The notes under the pieces were generated by a model. The model had not been told where the DNA came from. It saw only the letters and a program-made list of their open reading frames with translations, and made no database searches. A program made the translations under genes and the position numbers. Positions 1 through 5,856 of a DNA stretch of 20,857 nt are shown one piece after another (within the stretch, counting starts at the first letter, position 1; each line of letters starts with the position of its first letter). This stretch comes from Parcubacteria group bacterium GW2011_GWA2_47_7. GTDB taxonomy: Bacteria; Patescibacteriota; Minisyncoccia; Phycocordibacterales; UBA6899. Location of the stretch: positions 1-20,857 of the forward strand of contig LCOM01000024.1 of NCBI GenBank assembly GCA_000999395.1, read 5' to 3'.

Positions 1-1
1 T

Positions 2-970
2 GAGAACCTCGGTGATATTACCTTCAACACAGAAGAACTCGGTGACTTTGTCATTGCACGCGATTTTGATAGCCCACTCTATCACTTAACGGTTGTCGTC
101 GATGACTTCGAGATGGGCGTGACTCATATCATTCGGGGTCAGGAACATGTCTCAAACACTCCGCGTCAAATTCTGATTCAGGAGGCAATTGGTGCACCAC
201 GCCCCAAATATGCTCACGCATCTGTTATCCTCAACGGTGAGCGTGCAAAACTTTCAAAACGTGACCCGCTTGTTCGCCCCGCTCTTGAATACCGCGACGA
301 GGGATATTTACCTGAGGCCTTGCTCAATTTCATGGCCCTACTCGGATGGAACCCCGGCACGGAGCAGGAAATTTTTTCACTCGAAGAATTGACTGCGGCC
401 TTTTCATTTGAGCGCATGCAAAAACAAGGAGCAGTGTTTAATCCAGAAAAACTCGAGTGGATGAACAAGGAGTACATCAAGAAGATGGAGCCTAATGCTC
501 AACTCGCCATGATAAATCAATTCATGCCGGACGAAATAAAAACGCTCGCTGGATATAATGAAAAGCGCAATCACATCGCCCCTATATTACTTGAGCGTAT
601 TAGCCATTTTGGTGAACTACGCGAAATGTACACAAATGGAGAACTGGGGTACTACTTTACCCAACCGGAATATGAAAAAAATATGCTTTTTTGGAAGGAG
701 GAACGTGACCCCGCAAAACTCACAGAAAGGCTCGCTAAGGTACGCGATATCATCAACGAAATGGACGAGGGATCGTTCTCAAAAGAATCTGTAAAAGAAG
801 CAATTTGGAGCTATGCGGAAGCCGAGGGAAGGGGACAGGTGCTTTGGCCGCTTCGTTTTGCCCTTTCTGGTCGCGAGAAATCGCCGGACCCGTTTCAGCT
901 CGCATCGATTCTCGGAAAAGCGGAGGCTTTACGCCGCATAACATTCGCGATTGCACTTCATCATGAGTAG
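2..970 (+). CDS. gltX: Glutamyl-tRNA synthetase, 3' part (5' end outside window)
   Basis: Class I aminoacyl-tRNA synthetase that charges tRNA-Glu in the cytoplasm. The reading frame is already open at base 2, so the start codon and the Rossmann-fold HIGH region lie upstream of the window. Visible parts are the end of the catalytic core (GVTHIIRGQEHVSNTPRQ), the KMSKS-type loop as KLSKR, the segment EYRDEGYLPEALLNFMALLGW that is typical of the family, and a C-terminal anticodon-binding region. After KLSKR the usual H-G-A-V type continuation is replaced by DPLVRPALEY, a minor departure. The C-terminal anticodon-binding region rules out the short GluQ-type paralog. The stop TAG overlaps the start of the next gene by eight bases, which suggests co-transcription and translational coupling. 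Confidence 0.95.
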   Translation, partial: ENLGDITFNTEELGDFVIARDFDSPLYHLTVVVDDFEMGVTHIIRGQEHVSNTPRQILIQEAIGAPRPKYAHASVILNGERAKLSKRDPLVRPALEYRDEGYLPEALLNFMALLGWNPGTEQEIFSLEELTAAFSFERMQKQGAVFNPEKLEWMNKEYIKKMEPNAQLAMINQFMPDEIKTLAGYNEKRNHIAPILLERISHFGELREMYTNGELGYYFTQPEYEKNMLFWKEERDPAKLTERLAKVRDIINEMDEGSFSKESVKEAIWSYAEAEGRGQVLWPLRFALSGREKSPDPFQLASILGKAEALRRITFAIALHHE

Positions 971-2273
971 GAAGGCGACATCCTACCATTTTGCATTTTC
1001 ATCCGTAATGGGGTTCGTGCTACTTTTCGGATTAATGTACCTGATCATAACCATGAGCACTCGTGTGTTCGCGCAAACTTCTCTTGTAGACGAACTCAAA
1101 CAAAATATTTCTTCTCGCGCAAGTGACATTGAGCAGCTCGAAAAAGAGATTGCGGAATATAAAATACGCATTGAGAATGTTGGCAATCAAAAAGCAACGC
1201 TACAGAACGCAGTACAAACTCTTGACCTCTCGCGAGCGAAACTCGCGAAAGATATTCAACTCACCCAAGCAAAAATCGACCGCGCAGGAGGCATGATTAC
1301 AAAGCTCAATGATGGTATTTCACAAAAACAACAACGCATCGACAGAAACAAGGATCTTATCGCAGATATTATCCACCGTATTGACCAGACAGACTCGGAC
1401 ACAATGCTTGAGATACTCCTGTCGAACACTTCACTTTCATCATTTCTCGAAGACGTAGATGATATGGCGCGTATGCAAAATGCTGTTCGCGATAGCATAC
1501 TGAGCCTCGAGCAGTTAAAAGAGGAAATGAGCACGTCAAAAGCATCTTATCTTGATGAGCGAAAAAAACTAACAGGACTCAACACTCAACTTTCAGACCA
1601 AAAACAAGTCGCTGATGGTGCGCGCAAGCAACAGGTCAGCTTGCTCTCCGCCACAAAGAATCAGGAGTCGAACTACAAAAAAATATTGGCCGAGCGCGAA
1701 GCGAGTAAAAAACAATTTGAAAAAGAAATAGATGACTTCGAGGCCCAGATTCGCGTTGCTATCGATCCGACAAGTTTTCCAAAACCCGGTACAAAGGTAC
1801 TTGAATTTCCGGTGGAAGAACCAATTATCACCCAACGATTTGGTAAAACGGTTGACGCACGGAGGTTATATGTATCCGGTACGCATAATGGCACGGATTT
1901 TCGAGCCACTCCTGGGACGATCATAAAGGCTGCCGCAGATGGCACGGTCGTCGCTACTGGAGATACCGACAAAGCCTGTCCTGGCGCATCCTACGGCCGC
2001 TGGATACTTATAAAACACAAGAACGGACTTTCAACCCTTTATGGTCATCTTGAGCTAATAAAAGTAGGTGCAGGCAAGGAAGTGCTTGTCGGAGATACCA
2101 TCGGTTATAGCGGCAATACAGGCTACTCAACGGGACCACACCTACATTTCACGGTATATGTTTCGAGTGCTGTCGAAGTAAAGAATATGCCTAGTAAATC
2201 CTGCAAAGGAGCAATATTTCGTCTTCCACTCGCACCCGCAAATGCATATTTGGATGCAATGGACTATCTCTGA
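963..2273 (+). CDS. EnvC-like murein hydrolase with coiled coil and M23 peptidase domain
   Basis: Secreted or membrane-anchored peptidoglycan endopeptidase or hydrolase activator, 436 aa from the chosen ATG. A hydrophobic N-terminal segment (about residues 11-31) followed by VFAQT resembles a signal peptide or anchor. Residues about 40-260 are charged, Gln/Lys/Glu-rich and heptad-like, a long coiled coil as in EnvC. The LytM/M23 domain occupies about 290-400, with H308xxxD312, a conserved GH at 361-362, and H393-L-H395. All zinc and catalytic residues are present, so it may be an active enzyme, unlike E. coli EnvC, which is a degenerate activator. The ATG at 963 lies inside the gltX stop region (ATGAGTAG). 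An in-frame ATG 12 bases earlier is possible, but 963 gives the cleaner signal peptide. Likely role: cell separation and wall turnover. Confidence 0.9.
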   Translation: MSRKATSYHFAFSSVMGFVLLFGLMYLIITMSTRVFAQTSLVDELKQNISSRASDIEQLEKEIAEYKIRIENVGNQKATLQNAVQTLDLSRAKLAKDIQLTQAKIDRAGGMITKLNDGISQKQQRIDRNKDLIADIIHRIDQTDSDTMLEILLSNTSLSSFLEDVDDMARMQNAVRDSILSLEQLKEEMSTSKASYLDERKKLTGLNTQLSDQKQVADGARKQQVSLLSATKNQESNYKKILAEREASKKQFEKEIDDFEAQIRVAIDPTSFPKPGTKVLEFPVEEPIITQRFGKTVDARRLYVSGTHNGTDFRATPGTIIKAAADGTVVATGDTDKACPGASYGRWILIKHKNGLSTLYGHLELIKVGAGKEVLVGDTIGYSGNTGYSTGPHLHFTVYVSSAVEVKNMPSKSCKGAIFRLPLAPANAYLDAMDYL

Positions 2274-2286
2274 CAAAAAGAAGGGG

Positions 2287-2292
2287 TATAAT
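2287..2292 (+). promoter_or_regulatory. -10 box for a near-leaderless transcript of the 59-aa gene
   Basis: A perfect TATAAT starts 13 bases after the M23 stop codon and ends 8 bases before the ATG at 2301. Initiation 6-8 bases after the -10 box would put the 5' end on or next to the start codon. No Shine-Dalgarno sequence fits between them. I saw no convincing -35 box at 16-18 bp spacing. Confidence 0.55.
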
Positions 2293-2300
2293 TAGAACAT

Positions 2301-2480
2301 ATGATAAAACTACTCCTTACGTTCATGGTTTTCGCAGGATTGGTCTATTATTTCAACGTCGACTTAATTGCGCTCGTAGACAAAAGTGGCGCACCCGCAT
2401 GGTTCCAGAAGCATGGTTATGTCGTCCGTAGTGAAGCGTTACTACCTGCGCCGCAGTCTACCTCAACACCGGTGCAATAA
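2301..2480 (+). CDS. Small membrane-anchored protein, 59 aa
   Basis: Short gene of unknown function. The product starts MIKLLLTFMVFAGLVYYF, a single N-terminal membrane segment, and continues with a roughly 40-residue tail containing SGAPAWFQKHGY and a Pro/Thr/Ser-rich end. Support for it being real: a perfect TATAAT 8 bases upstream, a start just after the M23 gene, hydrophobic-then-polar organisation, and a stop right before a strong hairpin. From memory, short proteins of this style occur beside cell-wall genes in Parcubacteria, but I cannot confirm homology here. A role at the envelope next to the M23 hydrolase is inference only. Confidence 0.65.
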   Translation: MIKLLLTFMVFAGLVYYFNVDLIALVDKSGAPAWFQKHGYVVRSEALLPAPQSTSTPVQ

Positions 2481-2501
2481 TCACTCAGTAGGGGACCAAA
2501 A

Positions 2502-2692
2502 GGAGATTGTGCGACGGCTTTGTCCTCAATGCTGTTGCACAATCTCCGTTATCTTTTGCGATGCATTTATTAGTGCAGGAAGCTTAAGTGTATGTCGCAA
2601 AGCCTATTGTCCAACATAATGGAAATATGTCGGATAATAGGTTCTTTTGCAACGCATTAATAATTGCGTCGCAAAAGATATATTGTGCGACG
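2502..2692. repeat. Cluster of related palindromes in a convergent intergenic gap
   Basis: Three hairpin-forming units share a half-site close to TTTTGCGAY / RTCGCAAAA. Unit 1 has a perfect 11-bp stem, GGAGATTGTGC (2502-2512) with GCACAATCTCC (2537-2547). Unit 2 pairs CTTTTGCGAT (2553-2562) imperfectly with GTCGCAAAG (2594-2602). Unit 3 pairs 2644-2656 with 2665-2677, 12 of 13 bp, loop 2657-2664. A further TTGTGCGACG at 2683-2692 can pair with CGTCGCA at 2667-2673, which would compete with unit 3. The cluster lies between the 3' ends of two convergent genes. It may be a palindromic extragenic element (REP/BIME-like), a decayed MITE, or tandem terminators. The first hairpin is placed well to end the transcript of the 59-aa gene. 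Confidence 0.6.
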
Positions 2693-2699
2693 TATCATC

Positions 2700-2727
2700 A
2701 AAAAACACCACCAGGCCTCACAGCCTG
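2700..2727 (-). terminator. Probable intrinsic terminator for the PEBP-gene transcript
   Basis: Read on the minus strand, CAGGC TGTGAG GCCTG forms a 5-bp GC-rich hairpin just after the PEBP stop codon. It is followed by GTGGTG and then six T residues. The stem is short and the T tract is offset by six bases, so efficiency is uncertain. Confidence 0.45.
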
Positions 2728-2734
2728 TCATTCC

Positions 2735-3343
2735 TCATTCCCTACTCCTATTGTATCTCCCCATAAGCAGAGCGGTCGTAATGATATGTCCATTCATTGC
2801 CTCGAGAATCTCCGACTTTGTCTTTCCTTTTGACAGTCCAAGTTTAATATCGATTGCATACAGTCTAAAAAAATATCGATGTTCGCGGTCAGGCGGACAC
2901 GGTCCAGTATAACCGGTTTTTCCTGTACCATTTACCCCCTGAGTACCTTCAAATTTGCCCTCTGCAACACCCTTGAGCGTGGATGCGATGTCATACATAA
3001 CCCAGTGGTCAAACATGCCATCTGATCGAATGTTAGTCGGGACGTCTGGATCATCCATGATGAGCACGAGTGACTTCGCGAACTCGGGCACATCAGAAAA
3101 CTCAACCGGTGGACTAATGTTCACTCCGTCGCAAGTGTACATCTTCGGTATGGTGCTATTTTCGACAAATGCGGAACTGGTAATCTTCATAGTAGTCGAT
3201 GAGTGATTTATTGTTTCGGGAGTTTGAGCGGACAATTTCTGTTTGTCTTGCTCCCCTCTTAAAATATTAGACAATATAATTAAGATGAGCGTCAATGCCA
3301 CGAACAGAATACGTGTACTGACAATTTTCCATAATCTGCTCAC
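2735..3343 (-). CDS. Membrane-anchored YbhB/YbcL-type PEBP protein (Raf kinase inhibitor-like)
   Basis: Phosphatidylethanolamine-binding-protein fold, bacterial YbhB/YbcL family. The domain occupies about residues 52-202, starting MKITSSAFVENSTIPKMYTC, with the hallmark DDPDVP ligand-site strand, the DHWVMYDI strand and the GPCPPDREHRYFFRLYAID motif. The N-terminus carries a hydrophobic stretch, STRILFVALTLILIILSNIL, giving a signal anchor, so the domain is probably outside the membrane. I chose GTG at 3343, which begins just before the hydrophobic segment and leaves 11 bases after the upstream stop. The frame is open further upstream into the kinase gene, and an internal ATG at the domain start would give a cytosolic form. 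It is last in the NUDIX-kinase-PEBP run. The molecular role of bacterial PEBPs is poorly defined. Confidence 0.85.
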   Translation of the reverse strand: MSRLWKIVSTRILFVALTLILIILSNILRGEQDKQKLSAQTPETINHSSTTMKITSSAFVENSTIPKMYTCDGVNISPPVEFSDVPEFAKSLVLIMDDPDVPTNIRSDGMFDHWVMYDIASTLKGVAEGKFEGTQGVNGTGKTGYTGPCPPDREHRYFFRLYAIDIKLGLSKGKTKSEILEAMNGHIITTALLMGRYNRSRE

Positions 3344-3354
3344 ATAAAGATATC

Positions 3355-4074
3355 TTAAGCCGGCCAGGTGAAAATTCTGTGAGCACAAATACGAGTTTCA
3401 ATGACTAAGGCTCTATTGAGAACGTCACTCTCTTCATAATGACGCACCGCATCTTCCTCAGTTCTTCCTCCGAACATATGCCGCGCAATAGTCCGCAAGC
3501 GAGAATGTTTTTCAGTATCATCAATGTAAAAAGAAGATCCGAGTAATGGTGTGACATTCCCCCACCCCGCTTCACCATAGAGCAGCCACAATCCTTCGAG
3601 CAAGAGCAGTGTCGGTCTTTGGGTTATCGTGACAGCATTTCCTCGTGCTTCGTGCAGCGTACGTGAATACTCGGGAAAACTTATTGATTCGTTTCGCAAA
3701 AAAGCACCCAAGTGATCAATGAGCGCAGGAACATCGTAAGTATCGAATCTTCCCTTAACCGTTATCAAATTTTTACCGTCAGCATTAGTGGCGCGAAGAT
3801 ACTCATTTGAAAAATGAAATGCATCGATCGAGATAGGTACAATATCAACTTCCGACGAAATTTCTTTGCCTATCTCTTTTACAAGAACAGAGAGGGTCGA
3901 CTTACCACTTCCGGAAGGCCCCGCGATGCCAACAATCTGCCGATGCATACCGTTTTTTTGAAAGTCTTCGAGAAGGTGTTGCGTAAAATCAATGACGGAT
4001 GCTTTAGTTGCATCTGAAAATTGAGCACAATTAACTATTTGATCGGTCACGATGATTTTACTTGGGAATTTCAT
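3355..4074 (-). CDS. P-loop kinase of the phosphoribulokinase/uridine kinase family (YggC/FrcK-like)
   Basis: Predicted cytosolic kinase of a small metabolite, 239 aa. Walker A GPSGSGKST is at residues 52-60. Other family marks are ISIDAFHFSNEYL, KGRFDTYDVPALIDHL, the FPEYSRTLHEA segment, the Walker B-like strand LLLLEGLWLL, and a C-terminal lid and base-contact region with ARHMFGGRTEEDAVRHYEESD followed by LNRALVI. This pattern fits the nucleoside/fructose/pantothenate kinase-like branch better than canonical Udk. The substrate cannot be told from sequence alone. The start ATG is 3 bases after the NUDIX stop with no clear ribosome binding site, implying translational coupling. A kinase next to a NUDIX pyrophosphatase suggests nucleotide or sugar-phosphate metabolism (inference). 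Confidence 0.85.
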   Translation of the reverse strand: MKFPSKIIVTDQIVNCAQFSDATKASVIDFTQHLLEDFQKNGMHRQIVGIAGPSGSGKSTLSVLVKEIGKEISSEVDIVPISIDAFHFSNEYLRATNADGKNLITVKGRFDTYDVPALIDHLGAFLRNESISFPEYSRTLHEARGNAVTITQRPTLLLLEGLWLLYGEAGWGNVTPLLGSSFYIDDTEKHSRLRTIARHMFGGRTEEDAVRHYEESDVLNRALVIETRICAHRIFTWPA

Positions 4075-4077
4075 GTC

Positions 4078-4494
4078 TTATTGTATTAACAAATTCAACA
4101 TTCTTTTTATATGTGGGCTGATCGTGTTTTCAGGGAGCATACCAATAGGAAACCATTTCCATTCTGAAAAATTCTCCGGTTCCATGAGCCTCGCTTCTTG
4201 ATCAGTTTCACAGTGAAACACATGTACGATATCCCCCTCCTTAGCGCCTGAATAATTTCCTAAATATTTTTTTACAGAAAAATTTTGAATACCCGTTTCT
4301 TCGTTTGTTTCTCGAATCAAATTTTGACCCAACACCTCACCTTCGTCACAACGACCTCCTGGCGTTGTCCAAACGGATATGGCCTTCCACTTATCTGGCG
4401 TGTAGTGACGCAAACCTAGTAATATCATCCCTTCGCGAACGAAAAAAGCAGATGAGCAAGTTCTCGCGTCGCCGATTAATTCAAGTTCCTTCAT
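4078..4494 (-). CDS. NUDIX hydrolase
   Basis: 138-aa hydrolase of nucleoside diphosphate-linked substrates. The NUDIX box is complete: G47, E53, R61-E62, E65-E66 and G68 in the order Gx5Ex7REUxEExGU, with T and I at the two hydrophobic positions. The preceding strand, WTTPGGRCDEGE, is standard. The N-terminal strand CSSAFFVREGMILLGLRH and the C-terminal EWKWFPIGMLPE, a usual NUDIX closing motif, bracket the domain. Substrate unknown; candidates are oxidised or modified nucleotides. The ATG is only five bases beyond the 3' end (discriminator base) of tRNA-Pro, so its mRNA 5' end is probably produced by tRNA 3'-end cleavage. First gene of a run with a kinase 3 bases downstream. Confidence 0.93.
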   Translation of the reverse strand: MKELELIGDARTCSSAFFVREGMILLGLRHYTPDKWKAISVWTTPGGRCDEGEVLGQNLIRETNEETGIQNFSVKKYLGNYSGAKEGDIVHVFHCETDQEARLMEPENFSEWKWFPIGMLPENTISPHIKRMLNLLIQ

Positions 4495-4499
4495 ATTTG

Positions 4500-4570
4500 T
4501 CGGGCTAGGCAGAATCGAACTGCCGCCGCATGCACCCCATGCATGTAGACTACCACTATCCGATAGCCCG
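4500..4570 (-). tRNA. tRNA-Pro, anticodon GGG
   Basis: A full cloverleaf can be drawn. The acceptor stem is CGGGCTA (4564-4570) with TAGCCCG (4501-4507), a perfect 7 bp, and the discriminator is A at 4500. The D arm is GGAT / GTCT, with wobble pairs, around AGTGGTA. The anticodon stem is CATGC / GCATG with loop ATGGGGT, so U33, anticodon GGG (4536-4538) and G37 as expected for proline. The T arm is GGCAG TTCGATT CTGCC with a 4-base variable region. CCA is not encoded (ACAA follows the acceptor), so 3' maturation would need tRNase Z-type cleavage and CCA addition. It is immediately upstream of the NUDIX start codon and is followed upstream by degenerate copies of its own 5' half. Confidence 0.93.
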
Positions 4571-4583
4571 AACGTACTACTTC

Positions 4584-4589
4584 ATTTTA
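4584..4589 (-). promoter_or_regulatory. -10 box of the tRNA-Pro promoter
   Basis: On the minus strand TAAAAT, preceded by GTG, lies 13 bases before the first base of the tRNA, giving a predicted 5' leader of about six bases. A second AT-rich hexamer (TATAAA) lies just upstream. The same segment recurs almost unchanged in two copies at about 4672-4678 and 4880-4887, each followed by the beginning of a tRNA-Pro sequence, so the promoter was duplicated with the tRNA start. No convincing -35 box. Confidence 0.45.
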
Positions 4590-4607
4590 CACTATTTTAT
4601 ATTATCG

Positions 4608-4659
4608 GCGCATGCACTCTATCCCGATATGCATATAGTCAACCACCACCGATAGCCCG
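4608..4659 (-). pseudogene. Truncated tRNA-Pro 5' half, unit A
   Basis: On the minus strand it starts with CGGGCTATCGG as in the intact tRNA-Pro, then has an altered D arm (TGGTGGTTGACTA). It continues with the anticodon stem TGCAT / GTGCATG, in which the bases around GGG are expanded to ATCGGGATAGA. The variable region, T arm and 3' acceptor strand are absent, and the sequence runs straight into the promoter of the intact tRNA. It cannot fold into a tRNA. Confidence 0.7.
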
Positions 4660-4696
4660 AACGTACTACTTCATTTTACACTAATTTACATTGTTG

Positions 4697-4867
4697 GCGC
4701 ATGCACTCTATCCCGATATGCATGTAGACTTTCCTTACAGGAACTTTACACCTTTTGGATGTTTTCCTCGTTTGCAAAGCCTCACTCGAAACCATCGCAA
4801 AAGGTCTTGCGCTCTGGGTCCCATAGGAATGGGTTCCCTAACCAGAGCTCACACCATCCGATAGCCC
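4697..4867 (-). pseudogene. Truncated tRNA-Pro 5' half, unit B, interrupted by an insert
   Basis: The tRNA start (CGGGCTATCGGATGGTG, ending near 4852) and the later part (AGTCTACATGCAT with the expanded loop, 4697-4730) are separated by about 120 bp with no match to tRNA. The join falls in the D arm. The insert contains a strong hairpin at 4811-4848 but no open frame or recognisable transposase. The 3' half of the tRNA is missing, as in the other units. Confidence 0.6.
4811..4848. other. Strong hairpin inside the insert that splits unit B
   Basis: GCTCTGG (4811-4817) pairs perfectly with CCAGAGC (4842-4848). Inside it CCCAT pairs with ATGGG around an AGGA loop, giving a two-tier stem. There is no T tract on either side, so it is not a standard intrinsic terminator. 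Confidence 0.6.
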
Positions 4868-4905
4868 GAACGTACTACTTCACTTTACACTATTTTATAT
4901 TATCA

Positions 4906-4960
4906 GCGCATGCACTCTATCCCGATATGCATGTAGACTACCACTATCCGACCTAGCCCG
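4906..4960 (-). pseudogene. Truncated tRNA-Pro 5' half, unit C
   Basis: Best preserved of the three. On the minus strand CGGGCTA is followed by two extra G, then TCGGATAGTGGTAGTCTACA identical to the intact tRNA, then the anticodon stem with the same expanded loop (ATCGGGATAGA). The T arm and 3' acceptor are missing. All three units share the same loop expansion, so that change came before the copies were made. Confidence 0.7.
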
Positions 4961-5039
4961 TGGGATATTCCCATATCTCTTCGGGTAGCCAGAGTAATTT
5001 CGAGTATATCAGGAATTCGTAAAGTTGCGACATTATCAC

Positions 5040-5390
5040 CTATTTGCCTCGAAACGAGATTCCCCAATTGTTCATCGTCTTTAATACTGGCTCAAGTGTT
5101 TTACCCAAAGCTGAGAGTTTGTATTCAACGCGAGGTGGCACTTCTGGATACACCTTACGGTCAATGATGCCAAACTTCTCGAGACTTGCGAGTCGCATCG
5201 AAAAAGTTCTGGGTGAAATACCGATAAGCGTTTTTTCTAATTCACCGAAACGCATCGTTCCATTCAAACGTTCTTTAATGAAATATCTCGTTGGGCAATG
5301 TGGTGTTGTAGTATACGGTTGAAGTGAATGTTGTGTCAAACATAAATCGCCATACGTTATGCAAGCATACTCACAAAAGAAGAGGTTCAA
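5040..5390 (-). CDS. HxlR-type winged-helix transcriptional regulator with atypical N-terminus
   Basis: DNA-binding regulator. The C-terminal two thirds are a clear HxlR match: TMRFGELEKTLIGISPRTFS, then MRLASLEKFGIIDRKVYPEV and PPRVEYKLSALGKTLEPVLK, covering the recognition helix, wing and dimerisation helix. The N-terminal part keeps the Cys of the family (CLTQHSLQ), but the usual IGGKW-T segment reads YTTTPHCPTRYFIKERL, so the invariant Trp is lost and the spacing is about three residues longer. The frame starts at TTG (5390); no better ATG or GTG precedes the domain. It may be a divergent regulator or one damaged at its first helix. It begins 5 bases after the stop of the upstream membrane protein and is probably co-transcribed with it. 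Confidence 0.7.
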   Translation of the reverse strand: MNLFFCEYACITYGDLCLTQHSLQPYTTTPHCPTRYFIKERLNGTMRFGELEKTLIGISPRTFSMRLASLEKFGIIDRKVYPEVPPRVEYKLSALGKTLEPVLKTMNNWGISFRGK

Positions 5391-5395
5391 AAAGA

Positions 5396-5815
5396 TTACA
5401 TCCCCTTACAGCTCACGGTCGGTGAATAGCCTCTTGCTTTTGCATCTACTTCCGTAGCAAACCAAATTTTATTTTCCTCCTTAATGCGTTTCACCCCTGC
5501 ACACCATGGCAAATAGTACGTCTTACCTGATTTTGCACCCACATACATTCCCTCAATCTCGCTCTGCGAAGGCTCTAGCGTGCCAACTTCCCCTACACCA
5601 TCTTTCACCTGAAATGTCACAATGGACGCCTGATTCGCTCCATCTTGAGTATTATCCAAAATACGCAAAGCACTGACTCTCCCCTCTTCTATCGCAGCAT
5701 ATCGACCGGCCAGAAAAGACCCAAAAGCCACCAATATAACGACCAAAACAACAAAGGTGTCTTTGGTCAGATCCGGATAATACTTGATTTTGTTCAGGGT
5801 TTCTGCTAATGTCAT
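5396..5815 (-). CDS. Single-pass membrane protein with Ada-like zinc-binding C-terminus, 139 aa
   Basis: Unknown function. From the ATG at 5815, a short cytoplasmic N-terminus is followed by a membrane helix (about 21-40, TFVVLVVILVAFGSFLAG), a polar linker, and a C-terminal domain of about 50 residues beginning MYVGAKSGKTYYLPWCAGVK and ending in SCKGM. The C-terminal pattern (G-K-x-Y-Y-x-x-x-C, then K-x-E-N-x-x-x-F, x-x-A-x-x-x-G-Y-x-P, C) resembles the metal-binding domain of Ada, but keeps only two of the four cysteines. I recall similar proteins as common in Parcubacteria. A longer frame extends upstream to 5911 but would overlap rpmA. The ATG at 5815 sits 9 bases after a TATAAA box and avoids that overlap. 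Confidence 0.7.
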   Translation of the reverse strand: MTLAETLNKIKYYPDLTKDTFVVLVVILVAFGSFLAGRYAAIEEGRVSALRILDNTQDGANQASIVTFQVKDGVGEVGTLEPSQSEIEGMYVGAKSGKTYYLPWCAGVKRIKEENKIWFATEVDAKARGYSPTVSCKGM

Positions 5816-5824
5816 GTGACGCAA

Positions 5825-5852
5825 TTTATACACGAATCTTACGAGATACCAA
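5825..5852 (-). promoter_or_regulatory. Promoter for the Ada-like membrane protein gene
   Basis: On the minus strand TATAAA (5825-5830) lies 9 bases before the ATG at 5815, with a weak TTGGTA (5847-5852) 16 bp further upstream. The resulting transcript would have almost no leader. The divergent rpmA start at 5857 is only 41 bases away, so the two genes share this small control region. Confidence 0.4.
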
Positions 5853-5856
5853 ACAT

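Larger units (their letters stand above)
4560..4960 (-). repeat. Three imperfect copies of tRNA-Pro promoter plus tRNA 5' half
   Basis: The gene-free stretch 4571-5039 holds a repeat of about 80-100 bp. Copies lie at 4560-4648, 4649-4730 and 4858-4960. Each begins on the plus strand with CCGATAGCCCGAACGTACTA, runs through the AT-rich promoter and ends with GCGCATGCACTCTATCCCGA followed by ATGCAT. Read on the minus strand, each unit is a truncated tRNA-Pro 5' half followed directly by the next promoter. Copies 1 and 2 are adjacent with an 89-bp period. Copy 3 is separated by a roughly 120-bp insert. The remaining part, 4961-5039, holds only a small palindrome (TGGGATATTCCCA, 4961-4973) and no gene. 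Confidence 0.85.

Noticed and set aside
963..2273. Alternative genetic code with TGA as Gly (Gracilibacteria/SR1)
   Set aside because: TGA ends the M23 and PEBP genes exactly at the expected domain ends, and no conserved gene contains an internal TGA.
4560..4960. Possible CRISPR array
   Set aside because: The repeats are 80-100 bp, imperfect, unevenly spaced and match the adjacent tRNA and its promoter. There are no spacers of uniform length and no cas genes.
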